The notes: generated by a model from the letters alone, not told the origin. Shown: positions 31,462 through 43,252, counted from the stretch's first letter. The stretch: 64,000 nucleotides of DNA from Amyelois transitella (GCF_032362555.1 NC_083517.1:10498001-10562000), one strand, 5' to 3'. Made by a program: numbers and translations.

Positions 31462-32189
31462 CTCAGACTGCGCTGCTTCTGACTAACCTGCGTTGGTGTG
31501 CTCGAGTCTTTAGAAACCTGGCCCTCGTTAGATCAAATAACTTGACGTAAAACGCAACTGAACTTTGAGAACTCTCTGTACATCACTGTACCTAAACACT
31601 GGCCCTAAACCTCCTACTTACAGACTCAGCCTTCTAGAAATAATTATGTACCAAAAACTGCATTTCTTATCTCTTATTAACAAATATTTTGAGTATTTGA
31701 CCAAAAGCAAATGGGAGTTGAGAGCATAAACAAGATTTATTGTTTACTATTCACGTGTAAATGATTTTTTAATTATATAATATCTGAGCAGAATAAAACT
31801 GTAGCGGTATAAAAAAAATTAAACAAAAGTTATTTCAGTCAACGAAAATAATGGAACTAATAATAATTAAAAAAAACTGAAATTATTGTTTTTTTTTTTT
31901 GTAAATAATTAGGCAGAATAATCAGTCAAATAGAAGTATTTCTTTGACTATTAACTTTAAATTATACCACGTTTCGTGTCGACATCCCATTTGCTTAGTC
32001 CTATATCAACAAAACTCTCTGTTAGGTAAGTTTGGACCCTTGATAAAATATATTTTGTTATATTATACTACCTTTTATTTGTATGTGATAGTACGCATTG
32101 AATTGTACATATTTATTAAGTATGGTTTACTTTTAAAATGTGTTTTATTTCATCCCGTGTGGATCCTGGCATGAATAAAAAAAAAATAG

Positions 32190-32380
32190 ATTCAGTCCAA
32201 TCTTTTTCCTATGGATGACGTAAAGGCAACTAAGGGGAAGGCTTATGAACTTGGGATTATTCATTTAGGCGATGGGCTAGCAACCTGTCACTTTGAATCT
32301 CAATTCACAGTGGCACGTGGCCTTTCAGTTTTTCGAGACTGTTGGCTCTGTCTACCCCACAAAGGGTATCAGACGTGACC
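32190..32380 (+). repeat. Family A partial copy
   Basis: GATTCAGTCCAATCTTTTTC, GGCGATGGGCTAGCAACCTG and GGCTCTGTCTACCCCACAAA, ending near GACGTGACC. Confidence 0.7.
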
Positions 32381-32611
32381 GTGTGACGTGATGCATGTAT
32401 GTTAGTTTATTCCAGACTTCCTCCTGGCTTTTGTCCCAGTTGCATTCTCACCAAAAACCAATCTGGCAGTCTGAAAAACTTGAGAAATCGTTGGACATTT
32501 TCTTACACTCGTAAGGAAAGTTGGGATGACTGAGATGATACATATTATGGTAAAATATAAGTTTATAGTATATTTAAATTCTTAAAAATTAGTCATTAAA
32601 TAATATAACAT

Positions 32612-35600
32612 TTAACACTTCTTCTTATTCTTAGGACTGGACAGAGTCACGAAGCTAACTCTCCTCGGGGCTTTCGGACTAGCCACAGCTTTCACAGAAA
32701 TAGGCTCTTTAACATCGGTCACTTTGGCTTGCTTAAAGAAATTGTTGTCCTTCGAGCTTTTTGGACTTTCAGTGTTACCAGTCGCCTCCGTTTTTGCAAC
32801 TTTAGAATCTTTTACAGATTTTTCACCACTTTTCAGTAGTTTTTCTGAATTTTTAGGTGATTTCTCGACACGTTCTGGAGATATTTTTACATCTTTAGGG
32901 GATTTGTTTGGTGATTGATCGTCTGACTTTGTTTCAGTCTCTTCGTAAACCAATTTGATGTCTTCACTGTCCTCAATGTGTATTATATCACTAGGTTTCT
33001 CATCCACATCCATAGATTCGTTGACTTGTCGTTTGATTTCCTGATTAGAGTTATCGGACCAGGAAGGCATGGCAACTTCTTCTAAAACGTCTATTTTCAC
33101 GGGTGTTTTGGGCCCCGGCTGAGATTTTTTACTCGGAGCTTTAAATTTGACGAAAGAGTCGATTTTCTGTAAATTATTCGTTGGTTTTGCCTCTTTTTCT
33201 GGTGTTTTTTCTTTTTGGATTTCCGGTTTTTGTGCCTCGGCTCCTTCCACTTCCATTGGTTCTGAAAATTTTATTTTTTTCGTTAAGAAGATTATAATAA
33301 GGCATTTGGTTGACTGGAAGAAATCCCGATTGGGATAAGTCCGCCATTATACATATCCTTCTTAATCCAATGACAGTTTTTGATTTACTTATAATTAAGA
33401 GTTAACAAAAACAAACGAAAGATATGCATAGGTACAATATCAATTTATAGACCTTGAAGAGCAGAATAGTAATTTTCCCTTTTTTATGGATTATATAAGA
33501 GGTTACTAATAAATTACAATTCTTTCTCTTCCTATTTATTTATCCTCCGTATTTATTTATTCTCGCCTCACTGGATTAGTGTACTGTGATCCTGGATTGA
33601 GTATGTCAGGTTTTAACGACATGATTACCATCTGTCTTCCAAAATCTTGGCAGGGAAACCTGACCCATATAAGATCATAATAAGTTATTAGATAAATTTG
33701 CCATTTACTACATCCACGTGTAAGAGACGACGGAGCCCAGTCAGCTGAATGTGGCCTACAGTCTTTGTGAGACACTACGACTCCTAACCCTGTATATGTT
33801 AAAAACGTGGTTACATTACTACCACTTTAATAAGTTACACCGATGTATCTGCGCAGAAATCAATTTTTGTCATGGCGCGAAAATATTTGCGCCAATCATA
33901 GTGCGCCATTTGAACGCGGGATCAAAACCGTTCGCTATTGGCTAATTGCGTACGCGCCATATCTTCGCGGTTGTCGGTAAAGAGCGAGATACACGACTCC
34001 TGTTGTTTTGGTATTTAAAATCCTATGTAGTAGCATTAAGTTCGTTATTTTACTAATGATTTGATTCCAGATTGCGCTCTGTGAACTTTAGATCCGTGGT
34101 TGCCCGACGCGCTACTAGCAGTCGACGCAGATTTTTGTGACTCCTACCCTACATGGTTCCTTATTTTAATTTTTGTTTTATATACGCTCGCTGTCTTGCT
34201 ATACTTATATATATTGTGAGTTTCTCAGTAAGTGAATTGTTAATTCTTTATGAGGAAATAAAGTTCTTTAACATACATACATACATATGGTCACGTCTAT
34301 ATCCCTTGCGGGGTAGACAGAGTCAACAGTCTTGAAAAGACTGTATGGCCACGTTCGGCTATTTGGCTTAATGATAGAACTGAGATTCAAATAGTGACAG
34401 GTTGCTAGCCCATCGCCTAAAAGAGGAATCCTTAGTTTATAAACCTATCCCTTAGTCGCCTTTTACGACATCCATGGGAAAGAGATGGAGTGGTCCTATT
34501 CTTTTTTGTAATGGTGCCGGGAACCACACGGCACGGTAAGTTCTTTATACCTAATGTTTCCATTCGGCCAGATTCGGCGGTCGGTTGCGAACAATGCCGA
34601 TGTGGCTTATAAAAGTGGTAGAGCTTTACCAGTGTGGGTGCCTTCCTGGTGGTCCTCCTCGGGCTCCCCGAGCTCGGCCGCGCCGAAGGTGAGCAGCGAG
34701 CAGAAGCCGTCGGTGCTGGACACCGCCAGCGCGCGCCCGCAGCGAGACCACGACACGTCCGTCAGCCTGAGGGGACGTGTGTGCATGTTAATTTACATGT
34801 ATCATACGCATGTTTATATTATGGTTACGTCTGTATCCCTTGCGGGGTAGATAGAGACGACAGTCAAGCCGACGAAGTGTGCGATCGTGGCAAGTGATAA
34901 GATTTAGTCTCTGCTTATCCCTCCGGGGGAGAGGAGTGATTTTATGTATGTATGTATTAAAATTTCAGTCAGTTAAATTGGGTCAGGGATACAGGCTTTG
35001 GAATGTCTTTTTTTTACATTTTAGCTAGAAAATTTACATACATATATACATAAATAATAGTCATGTTTATATCACTTGTGGGGTAGACACAGTCAATAAT
35101 CTAAAAAAATTACAGGCCATGTTCAGCTTCATTAAGATTGGAGACTCCTTCAGGTTGTTAGCCTTCACAAGTCTATCCTTTACTCGACGACATCAATAGA
35201 AAATCATATATATTGTTTCTATAATAAAGTGGAACTACTATAAACAGTGACCTCGTATAGTGTATATTGGAGACGAGCGCGATGGGCGTCTTCTGGTGGG
35301 TGTCGTACAGCAGCACGGCGCGCTTGGAGGCCACGCACAGGACATGGCGGGCGCCGGGGAGGGCGGGGGCTCCGGGGCGCGGCCGCAGGCGCGCGTGGCT
35401 CCAGCGCACGGCCAGCGCGGGCTCCGCGCACGGCACCACGCAGCACGGCCTGGGGAACACAACGTTTGAAATCCTACTACTATTATAAAGGCGAAAGTTT
35501 GTATGGATGTATGGATGTTTGTTACTCTTTCACGCAAAAACTACTGAACCGATTACCATGAAATTTGGTATGTAGGTAGCTGAAGACCCAGAATAACATA

Positions 35601-38600
35601 TTTCCATGCGGACGAAGTCGCGGGCGGCCTCTAGTATATTATACACTAGAAGCCGCCCGCGACTTCGTCCGCATGGAAACCCTATCAATCCCGCGGGAAC
35701 TCTGGGATAAAAAGTAGCCTATGTGTTATTCTGGGTCTTCAGCTACCTACATACCAAATTTCATGGTAATCGGTTCAGTAGTTTTTGCGTGAAAGAGTAA
35801 CAAACATCCATACAAACTTTTGCCTTTATAATAGTAGTAGGATATACTACAGTCAATTGGAGTAACTTTGGCCTCTCAGGGTAACATTAATCCACACTAT
35901 TTTTGTAATTACATACTATGATTAAATTATCGATAAAAAGTATGAATTAATATTGAAATTTAAATTGTTGATATGAAATACTAAAGAGAAATGATGATTA
36001 AAGTACTTGAAACGGAAGATAACGAAAAAATACGTGGGTCTATGTTACCACGAAAAGGAGCAAAGTTACCCGAATTCACTGTAGCTGTCCCGACAAAGGC
36101 TGTTTTGGCATATAAATAAAAAAAAATGTTAAGGGTGGACACTTAACACTTAGGGGTATGAAAAATAGATGTTAGCCGATTCTCAGACCTACTGAATATG
36201 CATGCAAAATTTGGCTAAAATCGGTAAAGCCGTTTCGGAGGAGTCCGGAGACAAACATTGTGACACGAGAATTTTATGTATAAGATTTGTAATTATAAAA
36301 CGTCTTTGTAGTGAAGAGATCTCTGACAGTCTTGAAAACACTTAAAGATGATGAATCACAATAGTTTTTGACTACAGATCAAAGTTAGTCAAAGGGTCTA
36401 TATGCTGATGCATATTCCTATTTGCTTTGATTTTTTTTTGACATTATGTTTTTCTATACAAACACACACTCGTGAAATCATTAATCAATACATACTTTTT
36501 CCCGGAGGGGTAGGAAGAGACTACATCTTTCCACTATGACGTAGTCCTACTTACCTCTTTTTTGTATTAGAATAATTCATACATTTAATAATTCCCATAT
36601 TATTAGATAACATAATAACAATAACATATTATTAAAAAGAATTATGCATTTACGCGTAATACTATACGCCATTTAAAAAAAAAGGGAAAAATTACAAGAC
36701 TTAATAGTTTCCAAGAAATCTACATACCTACATATAATCACGTCTGTATCCCTTGCGGGGTACCTACCACAGAGCCGACAGTCTTGAAAAGACTTATAGG
36801 CCACGTTCAGCTGTTTGGCTTTAAGATAGAATTGAAATTCAAATAGTGACAAGATGCTAGCCCATCGCCTAAAAGAAGAATCCCAAGTTTATAAGCCTAC
36901 CCCTTAGTCGCCTTTTACGACATCCATGGGAAAGAGATGCGAGTGGTCCTATTCTTTTTTCTATTGGTGCCGGGAACCACACGGCACAAAGAAACCTCAA
37001 TAATACTTACACTTTCAAAGAGTATCTGGTGTAGATGTAGACGGCGTCGAGGGGCCGGCCGCCCAGCTTGCCGTGCTCGGGCTCCGCGCGGCCCGCCGGC
37101 ACCGCCAGCAGCAGCCCGTCGGGGCTGAACTCCAGCCGCCTGTAGCACATAGGTACGTGTCACGTTCCTGTGTTACTTGCGGGGTAGACAGACCTCAGAG
37201 TCATGAGAACCAAAGCTCACTATTTACGATAATTGTTCCCGCATAGATTCAAAAATTCCGTTTAGTTCTAGGTATCCGTATTTTGGTGTATTTACATACA
37301 TGCATATAGTCATTAGTCACGTCTATATCCCTTGCTGGATAGATAGTCTTGCTGGATAAACAATTTTGTGTATTTCAATTTCAAATTGATAATTTTTATT
37401 CATTATTATGGGAAATTTCTAATTTTCAACATCACTTAATAATTGTCATATCTTTTGGTTTCACAACATCGGTTGACGTCAAATAAATAACTTAAAACTA
37501 TATTTGCTACCACTTCCAAAGCGTCAGTGCAGAAGAAGCGGTAACAAACTGCACAGCAGCATTTTCAACTTCTCTATTACACAAATATATTCAAATCACG
37601 AATCATTCACTGAAGGACAGGCAAAGATCTTTTACCACTATGCTATTCACTACATGTTATAAAGTACCTCCCCCTGGTTCATACGAGTATGTCGGTATCA
37701 GCACTAATCTCGGAAAGTTATCAGTATATATAAGTTAGTTAAGAAAGAAATATTGGAAACAGGATTTTCGTATGAAGTTTTATATCCATAAATGCTACCC
37801 GTGCGAAGTCAGGCGGGTCGCTAGTTAATAAAGCTAATCCTAACTAATAATATAAATGCGGAATTTAATTTATTTGTTTGTTACCACCTATCATGGATTA
37901 TCAACTGAATTAATCTTCTTGAAATAACACGTTTATATAATTCAGAGCCAGAGATATAAAAAGGGATCTGTCATTCCGGTAAAAACAAGATTCCCGTGGG
38001 ATTTGCGAAATACTTGTATTTTGTTGTAGGTGGCGCTAAATTCCCCGCTCTTTGTAGGTGGCGCTATTTCCCCGCTCTTTCTAGGTGGCGTTTAATGCGA
38101 TGCCTCTTGTACGTTACACTTATTTCTTAGCTTTCTTTTTAGATGGTGTTAAAATTTAAATTCTTTACTTTTTGTAGATAAAATTCACGCGCATTCACGC
38201 GGGCGAAGCTGAGGTTAAGAGCTACTTTATGTATAGCTGTGCACGCGACTTCGTCCGCGTGGAATCTTTATTTTGGGGCAACATTGAAGCCCTCAAGGAG
38301 GAATAATTTTCCCCGTTTTTCTTTTTTCACATTTTCCATTATTTCTTCGCTCCTAATAGTTGCAGTGTAATCTTTAATAGCCTAAAGCCTTCCTCGATAA
38401 ATGGTCTATTCAACTCAAAAACAATTTTTCATTTCGAAACCAATTGTTCTCGAAATTCGCGCATTCAAACAAACAAACAAACTCTTCAGCTTTATAATAT
38501 TAGTATAGATGAAGAAACTGAACTCATACCTAAAGTATGTCTGCAGTGTGTCGTCATGATAAAGGCGGACTTTAACATCATGTAGCGGGTGCTCCTTCGG

Positions 38601-40344
38601 GAACGGCAGGACAGCTTTGCTGCTGCGGGAGGTCACCTTCTTCGTGGCCACGTCGAATGTTCTGAACACCCTGGAAATTATCACATACATACATACATAC
38701 ATACATATACATACATACATACATATACATACATACATAAAATCACGCCTCTTTCGCGGAGGGGTAGGCAGAGACTACCTCTTTCCACTTGCCACGATCT
38801 CTGCATACTTCCTTCGCTTCATCCACATTCATAACTCTCTTCATACAAGCTCGGCGGTTTCGGGTACTTTAATTGTAACGACCCCCTTCACCCCCTAGCT
38901 ATTATCGAATTATTTACTTATATTTATTAATTATTTATTATTTATTTACTAACGATTTAATATTTATTTATTCTAACGCGGACGAAGTCGCGGGCAACAG
39001 CTATGTAATATAATAAAATTATAATTGATTTCCTCCAAAAGCTTCAAATATTGTATATGTAAAAACCAATTTCCAAGAAAACTGTGATCTAAAATTTATT
39101 ACTTGAAAACCCACTGCATAAAATTGATTTTTAAGCAACCAAAATTACTACAAATGAATTTGACCAAATGAAGAGTATAGCCTGTCGCATACCTGTCTGA
39201 ACTGGCTGTGGCTATGAGCTGTCCCTGGGGATCCCAGGAGACTCCCTGCACGAAGCCCTTGTGGTCTGATAGTATGCAACTATATCTGCCACGGTGGACG
39301 TCCCACACCAACAGTTTGTTGTCAACGGACCCTGATGCGAGGTGGTTGGAGTCCCCGCTCCAACTGATGTCTAACACATCCTCCATGTGTCCCCGGAGTG
39401 TCTGTAAACAAATATTGAACTTTGTATATAAGTATTTAATGTTAATTGTTTTTGGAATAAATGTTTATGTGAATTTAACTGTGTTAAATGCTCTTGTATA
39501 TAAATTTGTGGACATAAATAAAAAAAATTAAGTTTGATCGATATGGGTGAAGCCTTATAGTGAACATCAATAATAGAATAGGAATTGTGGCCAGTGTTCA
39601 GTGTTCAAAAGTTCAGATAAATAATTGAAAATATTATAAAACACACAGTGTTGATAGTCAAAATATGCTGGCAAGCACCATGTCTTAAAGTGTTTGTCAG
39701 GGATTTATTAAATCTAATGATTTACAAATTCATAACTCTCTTCATACAAGCTGCCAGAATGTGCCCAATTTGATTAAATTATGATTGATTAGGCCTTCCC
39801 GCTTTAATATTTGATAACATTAATATTAATATTAAAAAAATATTTACCTTATAAACAACCCAACTCTCCTTGTATTGTTCCTCTCCTTGTTCCAAGTTCT
39901 GAACTGGTTCTTTATCAGTCTTCTGCTTCCAAATGAAGATGATTGCTTCATCATCGCCTGATGCCAACATTTGGCCATTTGGAGACCACCGCACTACGTT
40001 CACGGCTTTCTGATGTCTTGTAAGGTCCGCTGCTACTTCTAGATTTACTGATCCGGCCTCTGATGTTGTCAAATACCAAATCTGGAAAGTAGGCCACGGT
40101 TATGTTAGTTATCTTAATAGTTCGACACTGAATATGTCTTGAGAAAATTCTGGACTCAAAAATAAATTTCATAATCGCTCTAAACTAACTAAAAATATAC
40201 AAAATAGGTACTTACCAAAACATGAGTATCTGTGCCCCCAGTGGCAAGTCTTAGATGGTCATCTGATTCACATTTTGGCTGAAAATCTAAACTCAAAACG
40301 GGATCTCTATTATGCCACGATATTTCTGGAATAGCGAACTTCAT
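32612..40344 (-). CDS. CHAF1B: Chromatin assembly factor 1, p105/p60 subunit (WD40), 8 exons, 608 aa
   Basis: Exons: 40216-40344, 39848-40081, 39193-39401, 38530-38670, 37011-37139, 35252-35449, 34630-34766, 32612-33261; all borders GT-AG and phases agree. The protein is the middle subunit of CAF-1, which loads H3-H4 onto newly replicated DNA in the nucleus. [20 protein letters not shown] is the conserved N-terminus. WD40 blades follow ([76 protein letters not shown]). The last exon is a Lys/Ser/Glu-rich tail ending [13 protein letters not shown], which looks like the ASF1-binding B-domain-like motif of human p60 (RRVTLNTL, RRINLTPL). Exons 5-7 are strikingly GC-rich. Introns are full of repeats. 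The start codon is 577 bp from that of RpL36A on the other strand. Confidence 0.96.
33797..34273 (+). mobile_element. Candidate solo LTR in CHAF1B intron 7 (fossil)
   Basis: It begins TGTTAAAAACG and ends TCTTTAACA (complementary TGTTAA/TTAACA ends), with a CCAAT-type ATTGGCTAAT, a TATA-like GTATTTAAAA near 34010 and AATAAAG near 34257, the order expected of an LTR. Flanks do not give a clear duplication, and a family A copy starts at its right edge. Family unknown; no coding part remains here. Confidence 0.4.
34274..34536 (-). repeat. (ATGT)n-tail repeat family A, full length, CHAF1B intron 7
   Basis: CATACATACATATGGTCACG to GGTGCCGGGAACCACACGGC; close to the consensus of the other long copies. 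Confidence 0.8.
34818..35200 (-). repeat. Degenerate family A and B pieces, CHAF1B intron 6
   Basis: GGTTACGTCTGTATCCCTTG (34823) is followed by a family B end on the plus strand (GTCTCTGCTTATCCCTCCGG, ~34900-34960) and a worn family A copy (TCATGTTTATATCACTTGTG onward, 35062-35200). Confidence 0.55.
35470..35843. mobile_element. Inverted pair of Helitron-like elements (fold-back), CHAF1B intron 5
   Basis: 35470-35634 reads CCTACTACTATTATAAAGGC to TGCGGACGAAGTCGCGGGCG and CCTCTAG. 35645-35843 is the same element inverted, with only ~10 bp (TATATTATAC) between the CTAG ends. The left element lacks about 40 bp present in the right one. The outer end lies 19 bp from the acceptor of CHAF1B exon 6. 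Confidence 0.85.
36070..36295 (-). mobile_element. Helitron-like repeat family D, CHAF1B intron 5
   Basis: AAAAATAGATGTTAGCCGAT, CTCAGACCTACTGAATATGC, GCCGTTTCGGAGGAG and TGACACGAGAATTTTATGTA; inverted relative to 22850. Confidence 0.6.
36724..36988 (-). repeat. (ATGT)n-tail repeat family A, full length, CHAF1B intron 5
   Basis: CATACCTACATATAATCACG to GGTGCCGGGAACCACACGGC. The terminal GGCAC ends 22 bp from the donor side of exon 5. Confidence 0.8.
37385..37580 (-). repeat. Family C-like repeat, CHAF1B intron 4
   Basis: GTTGACGTCAAATAAATAAC, TACCACTTCCAAAGCGTCAG and GCAGAAGAAGCGGTAACAAA. A similar but distinct subfamily is at 62745-62940. Confidence 0.6.
37960..38220 (+). repeat. Helitron-like fragment with GTAGGTGGCGCTA subrepeats, CHAF1B intron 4
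   Basis: TCATTCCGGTAAAAACAAGA, then GTAGGTGGCGCTAAATTCCC, GTAGGTGGCGCTATTTCCCC and CTAGGTGGCGTTTAATG, ending CACGCGGGCGAAGCTGAGGT. It matches 826-980, with the subrepeat spacing changed. Confidence 0.6.
38231..38510 (-). mobile_element. Non-autonomous Helitron (Lep1-like), CHAF1B intron 4
   Basis: Minus strand from TCTATACTAATATTATAAAG to CGCGGACGAAGTCGCGTGCA and AGCTA. Its start is only 19 bp from the donor of CHAF1B exon 4 (38529). Confidence 0.8.
38681..38885 (-). repeat. LINE 3' end, family B, with long CATA/TATG tract, CHAF1B intron 3
   Basis: A ~55-bp CATACATA(CATA)CATACATATA tract (38683-38739) is followed by ATCACGCCTCTTTCGCGGA, GGGGTAGGCAGAGACTACCT and CTCGGCGGTTTCGGGTAC. On the minus (coding) strand the TGTA tract lies ~10 bp upstream of the exon 4 acceptor. 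Confidence 0.8.
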
Positions 40345-40921
40345 TCTTCGATACAAATTACAAGAAAACAAACAAAATTAAAATTATTTTCCGATTTCGC
40401 AGTCTTTTTGTCAAAATTGTCACTTTTGGCGCCAATTTACCATAGGGGTTTTGTACTCTATTTTATAGGTACCACTTTCTTTATTGGCTCTGAATACGTC
40501 CTACCTGTCAAATTATAACGGATCTCTTTGATGTAAAAGAGCCGTAGCCAGTGTATCAAAGTTAAGATGCACAAGTCTTAATTCTTATAATAATATTTAT
40601 ACACAAAACTACAAGTGTCGTGGGTTCGATTGTGCTGATGAGAAACTCTTACTGTTTGGATTCGTGCAATTTGTAGATCGTTAAATGTTTTCATATGTGT
40701 GTAAAGAAAGTGGATTTTTTATGAACGAAATTAAGATGTAGTGTCCATTGAAAATATTTTGGTAATTCATGAGCCTAAAGGCCTGCGTTTGTATTGTCTG
40801 TAGATAAAATAATTTATTAATGGCAACACTTACTATCCTGTCACTGTCACTTTTGTCACCGCAAGTTAGGTTATTTTTCTTTTAGTTTGACACTTTGAGA
40901 TCGTGCAAAGCGAAAATCAAA
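40345..40921. promoter_or_regulatory. Bidirectional promoter interval CHAF1B / RpL36A
   Basis: 577 bp between the two start codons. Near the RpL36A side TTATTTTTCTTTTAG (40871-40885) contains a pyrimidine start TTCTTTT, like the TCT/TOP initiator of insect ribosomal protein genes. That would place the RpL36A cap site near 40879. Confidence 0.55.
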
Positions 40922-41841
40922 ATGGTTTGTTTTAATAATTTAATCCAGTGAAATCTTAATATTATTTCATTAAAGTCTTGTTAAATAGTATTTATATTTT
41001 TCGGACCGCTGATATAAAATGCTGCCGGCGCGTATTTTGTTGCTCAAAAGGTTTGTTATTTCCAGGTTAACGTACCAAAACAGCGCAGGACTTACTGCAA
41101 AAAATGCAAATGCCACAAGACTCACAAAGTGTCTCAGTACAAAAAGTCAAAGGAAAGGCATGCCGCCCAGGGTAGGAGACGTTACGACCGTAAACAACAG
41201 GGATACGGTGGTCAATCAAAACCCATCTTCAAAAAGAAGGTAAGTTGTTTTTTTTGGTAATAATACTTAATCGATGTGAAAGATAGTCTGAGTTACGGTG
41301 CTAGAAATGTCTTAGCTCTTTTCCCCCCAAATTAATAATCAGTTAATTTATAGTAACATGCAAATGCAAGCAAGTTGAAAGATGTAGTCTCTGCCAGAGA
41401 CTACATCTTTCCTCCGGGAAAAAAGCGTGATTGTATGAATGCATATGCACAACAAGAAACAACATTGAGATCAGTTAGATCTGTTAGCAATTTGCCTTAT
41501 GCATTGTTGTAAAGCCAGTTTGATTTATACTTGAATAATTTAGGACTTCTTATGGTTTGGGATTTCTTTATAACTCATAGCATCTTAGATTTTCTACCAA
41601 GTGATCCTGAATTGAATCTAATTATACATAAAAGTACTACTGTCGTCCCATTTTCCCATTTTTAAATCAAGTAAGACAAAATAATTATACAATTTTGTTC
41701 TAGGCGAAAACCACAAAGAAAATTGTGCTCCGACTGGAATGCGCTGACTGCAAGGTGAGGTCACAGGTGGCGCTGAAGCGCTGCAAACACTTCGAGCTCG
41801 GCGGTGACAAGAAGAGGAAGGGCCAGATGATCCAGTTCTAG
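40922..41841 (+). CDS. RpL36A: Ribosomal protein eL42 (L36A/L44), 3 exons, 104 aa
   Basis: Exons 40922-40924 (ATG alone), 41066-41239 and 41704-41841. It is a large-subunit protein near the E site. The sequence begins [20 protein letters not shown] and ends [13 protein letters not shown]. The zinc-binding cysteines are CKKC and, later, CADC..RCKHF. The first intron directly follows the start codon, so the 5' UTR and codon 1 form the first exon, a common ribosomal-protein layout. Exon 2 is joined in phase 0 at each side. Length and sequence are those of the family across animals. A poly(A) signal-like AATAAATAAG follows at 41849. Confidence 0.97.
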
Positions 41842-41899
41842 GCTGGCTAATAAATAAGTCTTAACTATTTGCTTGGTTTCATTTCAAAGTAACTCCGTG

Positions 41900-42489
41900 A
41901 TCAGCTTCTTACCTATGGCAAATGAGTGTGGTCTTCTCCTACCACTACTACTCCTACTACGCACTACTACAAGTCTTTTTTGTGTACTTTTCACTTAAGA
42001 CCACTTCTCATTCTTCTTGTAACAACAAATATGTAGAAATAAAAAAAAAACTATTACATAGTTTATACAATTTTTATTTTAAATATGTAGGTAGTACAAA
42101 ATCAAGAGTTCTTTTTGAAATGTATTGCTACTATTTAATAATATACATCAAAGAAAAAATAGAACTTACGAGAAATTCAGTATCAACAAGGGCACTTCTT
42201 ATTTCGAAATTTCTTCCAGTAGGCCCACAACAGGAAAATATGACTGCCTGGACAGAAAAAGATTTTAGGCATTGTGTAACAAAATCAAAATTTATTAACA
42301 TATGTTAGATTATTCATAACAAGAATTTTGAGGCTGGCAGTTACCCACTTGCAATTACCACTCCAAATCTTTTCTATAAGTCATACTTGAAAAATAAGTA
42401 ATAGATGTGATTATCAATCTTCATTCATTGCACATTTCCATTGAAATACATCTATTTTACTAAAAAGATAAGTCTTTTCACACTATTTC
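41900..42489. other. Convergent 3' spacer RpL36A / WASHC3
   Basis: About 650 bp of AT-rich sequence between the two stop codons; a 128-codon open stretch at 41922 has no domain or codon signal and is taken as chance. Nothing else is seen. Confidence 0.6.
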
Positions 42490-43252
42490 CTAAGGTCCTT
42501 TGTTGATAAATTTCTCTAAAAGGTCTACATCTAGGCCCTCAATCCCAGCGTTCAGCTTCACCACTTGCAACGGAACACCAACTTGCACCATTTTTATGAA
42601 TCTCTCATATTTTGGAGGTATAACAATATTGCTATCTTCTTTTGTCTCTTCTAGTTCTTTATTCACTGGAACAACATTTATTTCTGACTTATTTGCATCT
42701 GCTGCATTTGTAGGTTCTATGGCTAAGTTTTCTTGGATTTTCAATTCAACCTGTTTTGTCTGTATCTCAGGAATTGATGATAACTGGAAAATAATTAAAG
42801 TTGTTATCTAACAAATTTTAATTTACAAACAGAGTTGGTGATTTGACATGATCTATTTTTTTTTTAATTTATAACTAAATTACTGAAGATCATACTAGCT
42901 AGACAGTAAGGCATCATTAGTTAAGAATTATGGAATTTGAAAAACATACACGAGCTTCCAAAAGCACCATTGACGCTTCAACTTTTTCCAACTTCTGTTC
43001 GAAATTCATAAGTTTATTTTCACATCTTCTCATGAAGTTGTTCAGGAACTGTACGGTTGTTATTACGAAATGGTTGACGAACGCAAGCGTGCGCTTCTGT
43101 TGTAAAGCTGCGACCTAAAATATTTGAATAATGAATTATCAAAATATTTGTATAAAAATATACTTTTAGACCGCATTAGGATAAAATATGATTATACAAA
43201 CTTTTGATAAGTCCAGCTTCGTGATATCGTCGTTTGCAATTGTATCATGCAT
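42490..43252 (-). CDS. WASHC3: WASH complex subunit 3 (CCDC53), 3 exons, 169 aa
   Basis: Exons 43202-43252, 42950-43114 and 42490-42783, all phase 0. It is a small coiled-coil subunit of the endosomal WASH complex, which activates Arp2/3 for actin-driven sorting with retromer. Diagnostic matches to the human protein are ALQQKRTLAFVNHFVITTVQ (residues ~21-40), the heptad-rich NFEQKLEKVEASMVLLEARL (coiled coil) and YERFIKMVQVGVPLQVVKL. The region between coiled coil and C-terminal motif is Glu/Asn-rich and poorly conserved, as in other species. The C-terminus (DVDLLEKFINKGP) is shorter than in human, which carries an acidic tail. Start chosen at 43252; a second in-frame ATG is at 43248 only in another frame. 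Confidence 0.93.

Larger units (their letters stand above)
29841..32611. other. Convergent intergenic spacer between Tnpo3 and CHAF1B
   Basis: The left part is the Tnpo3 3' UTR. The rest is AT-rich with a TA microsatellite, one GC-rich inverted repeat and a family A copy. No gene seen. Confidence 0.6.

Noticed and set aside
41019-41243. 74-codon frame beginning [11 protein letters not shown]
   Set aside because: It begins within RpL36A intron 1 and reads exon 2 in a wrong frame.
41922-42308. 128-codon open frame after RpL36A
   Set aside because: Low-complexity Tyr/Ser/Lys composition in a convergent 3' spacer; no family recognised.
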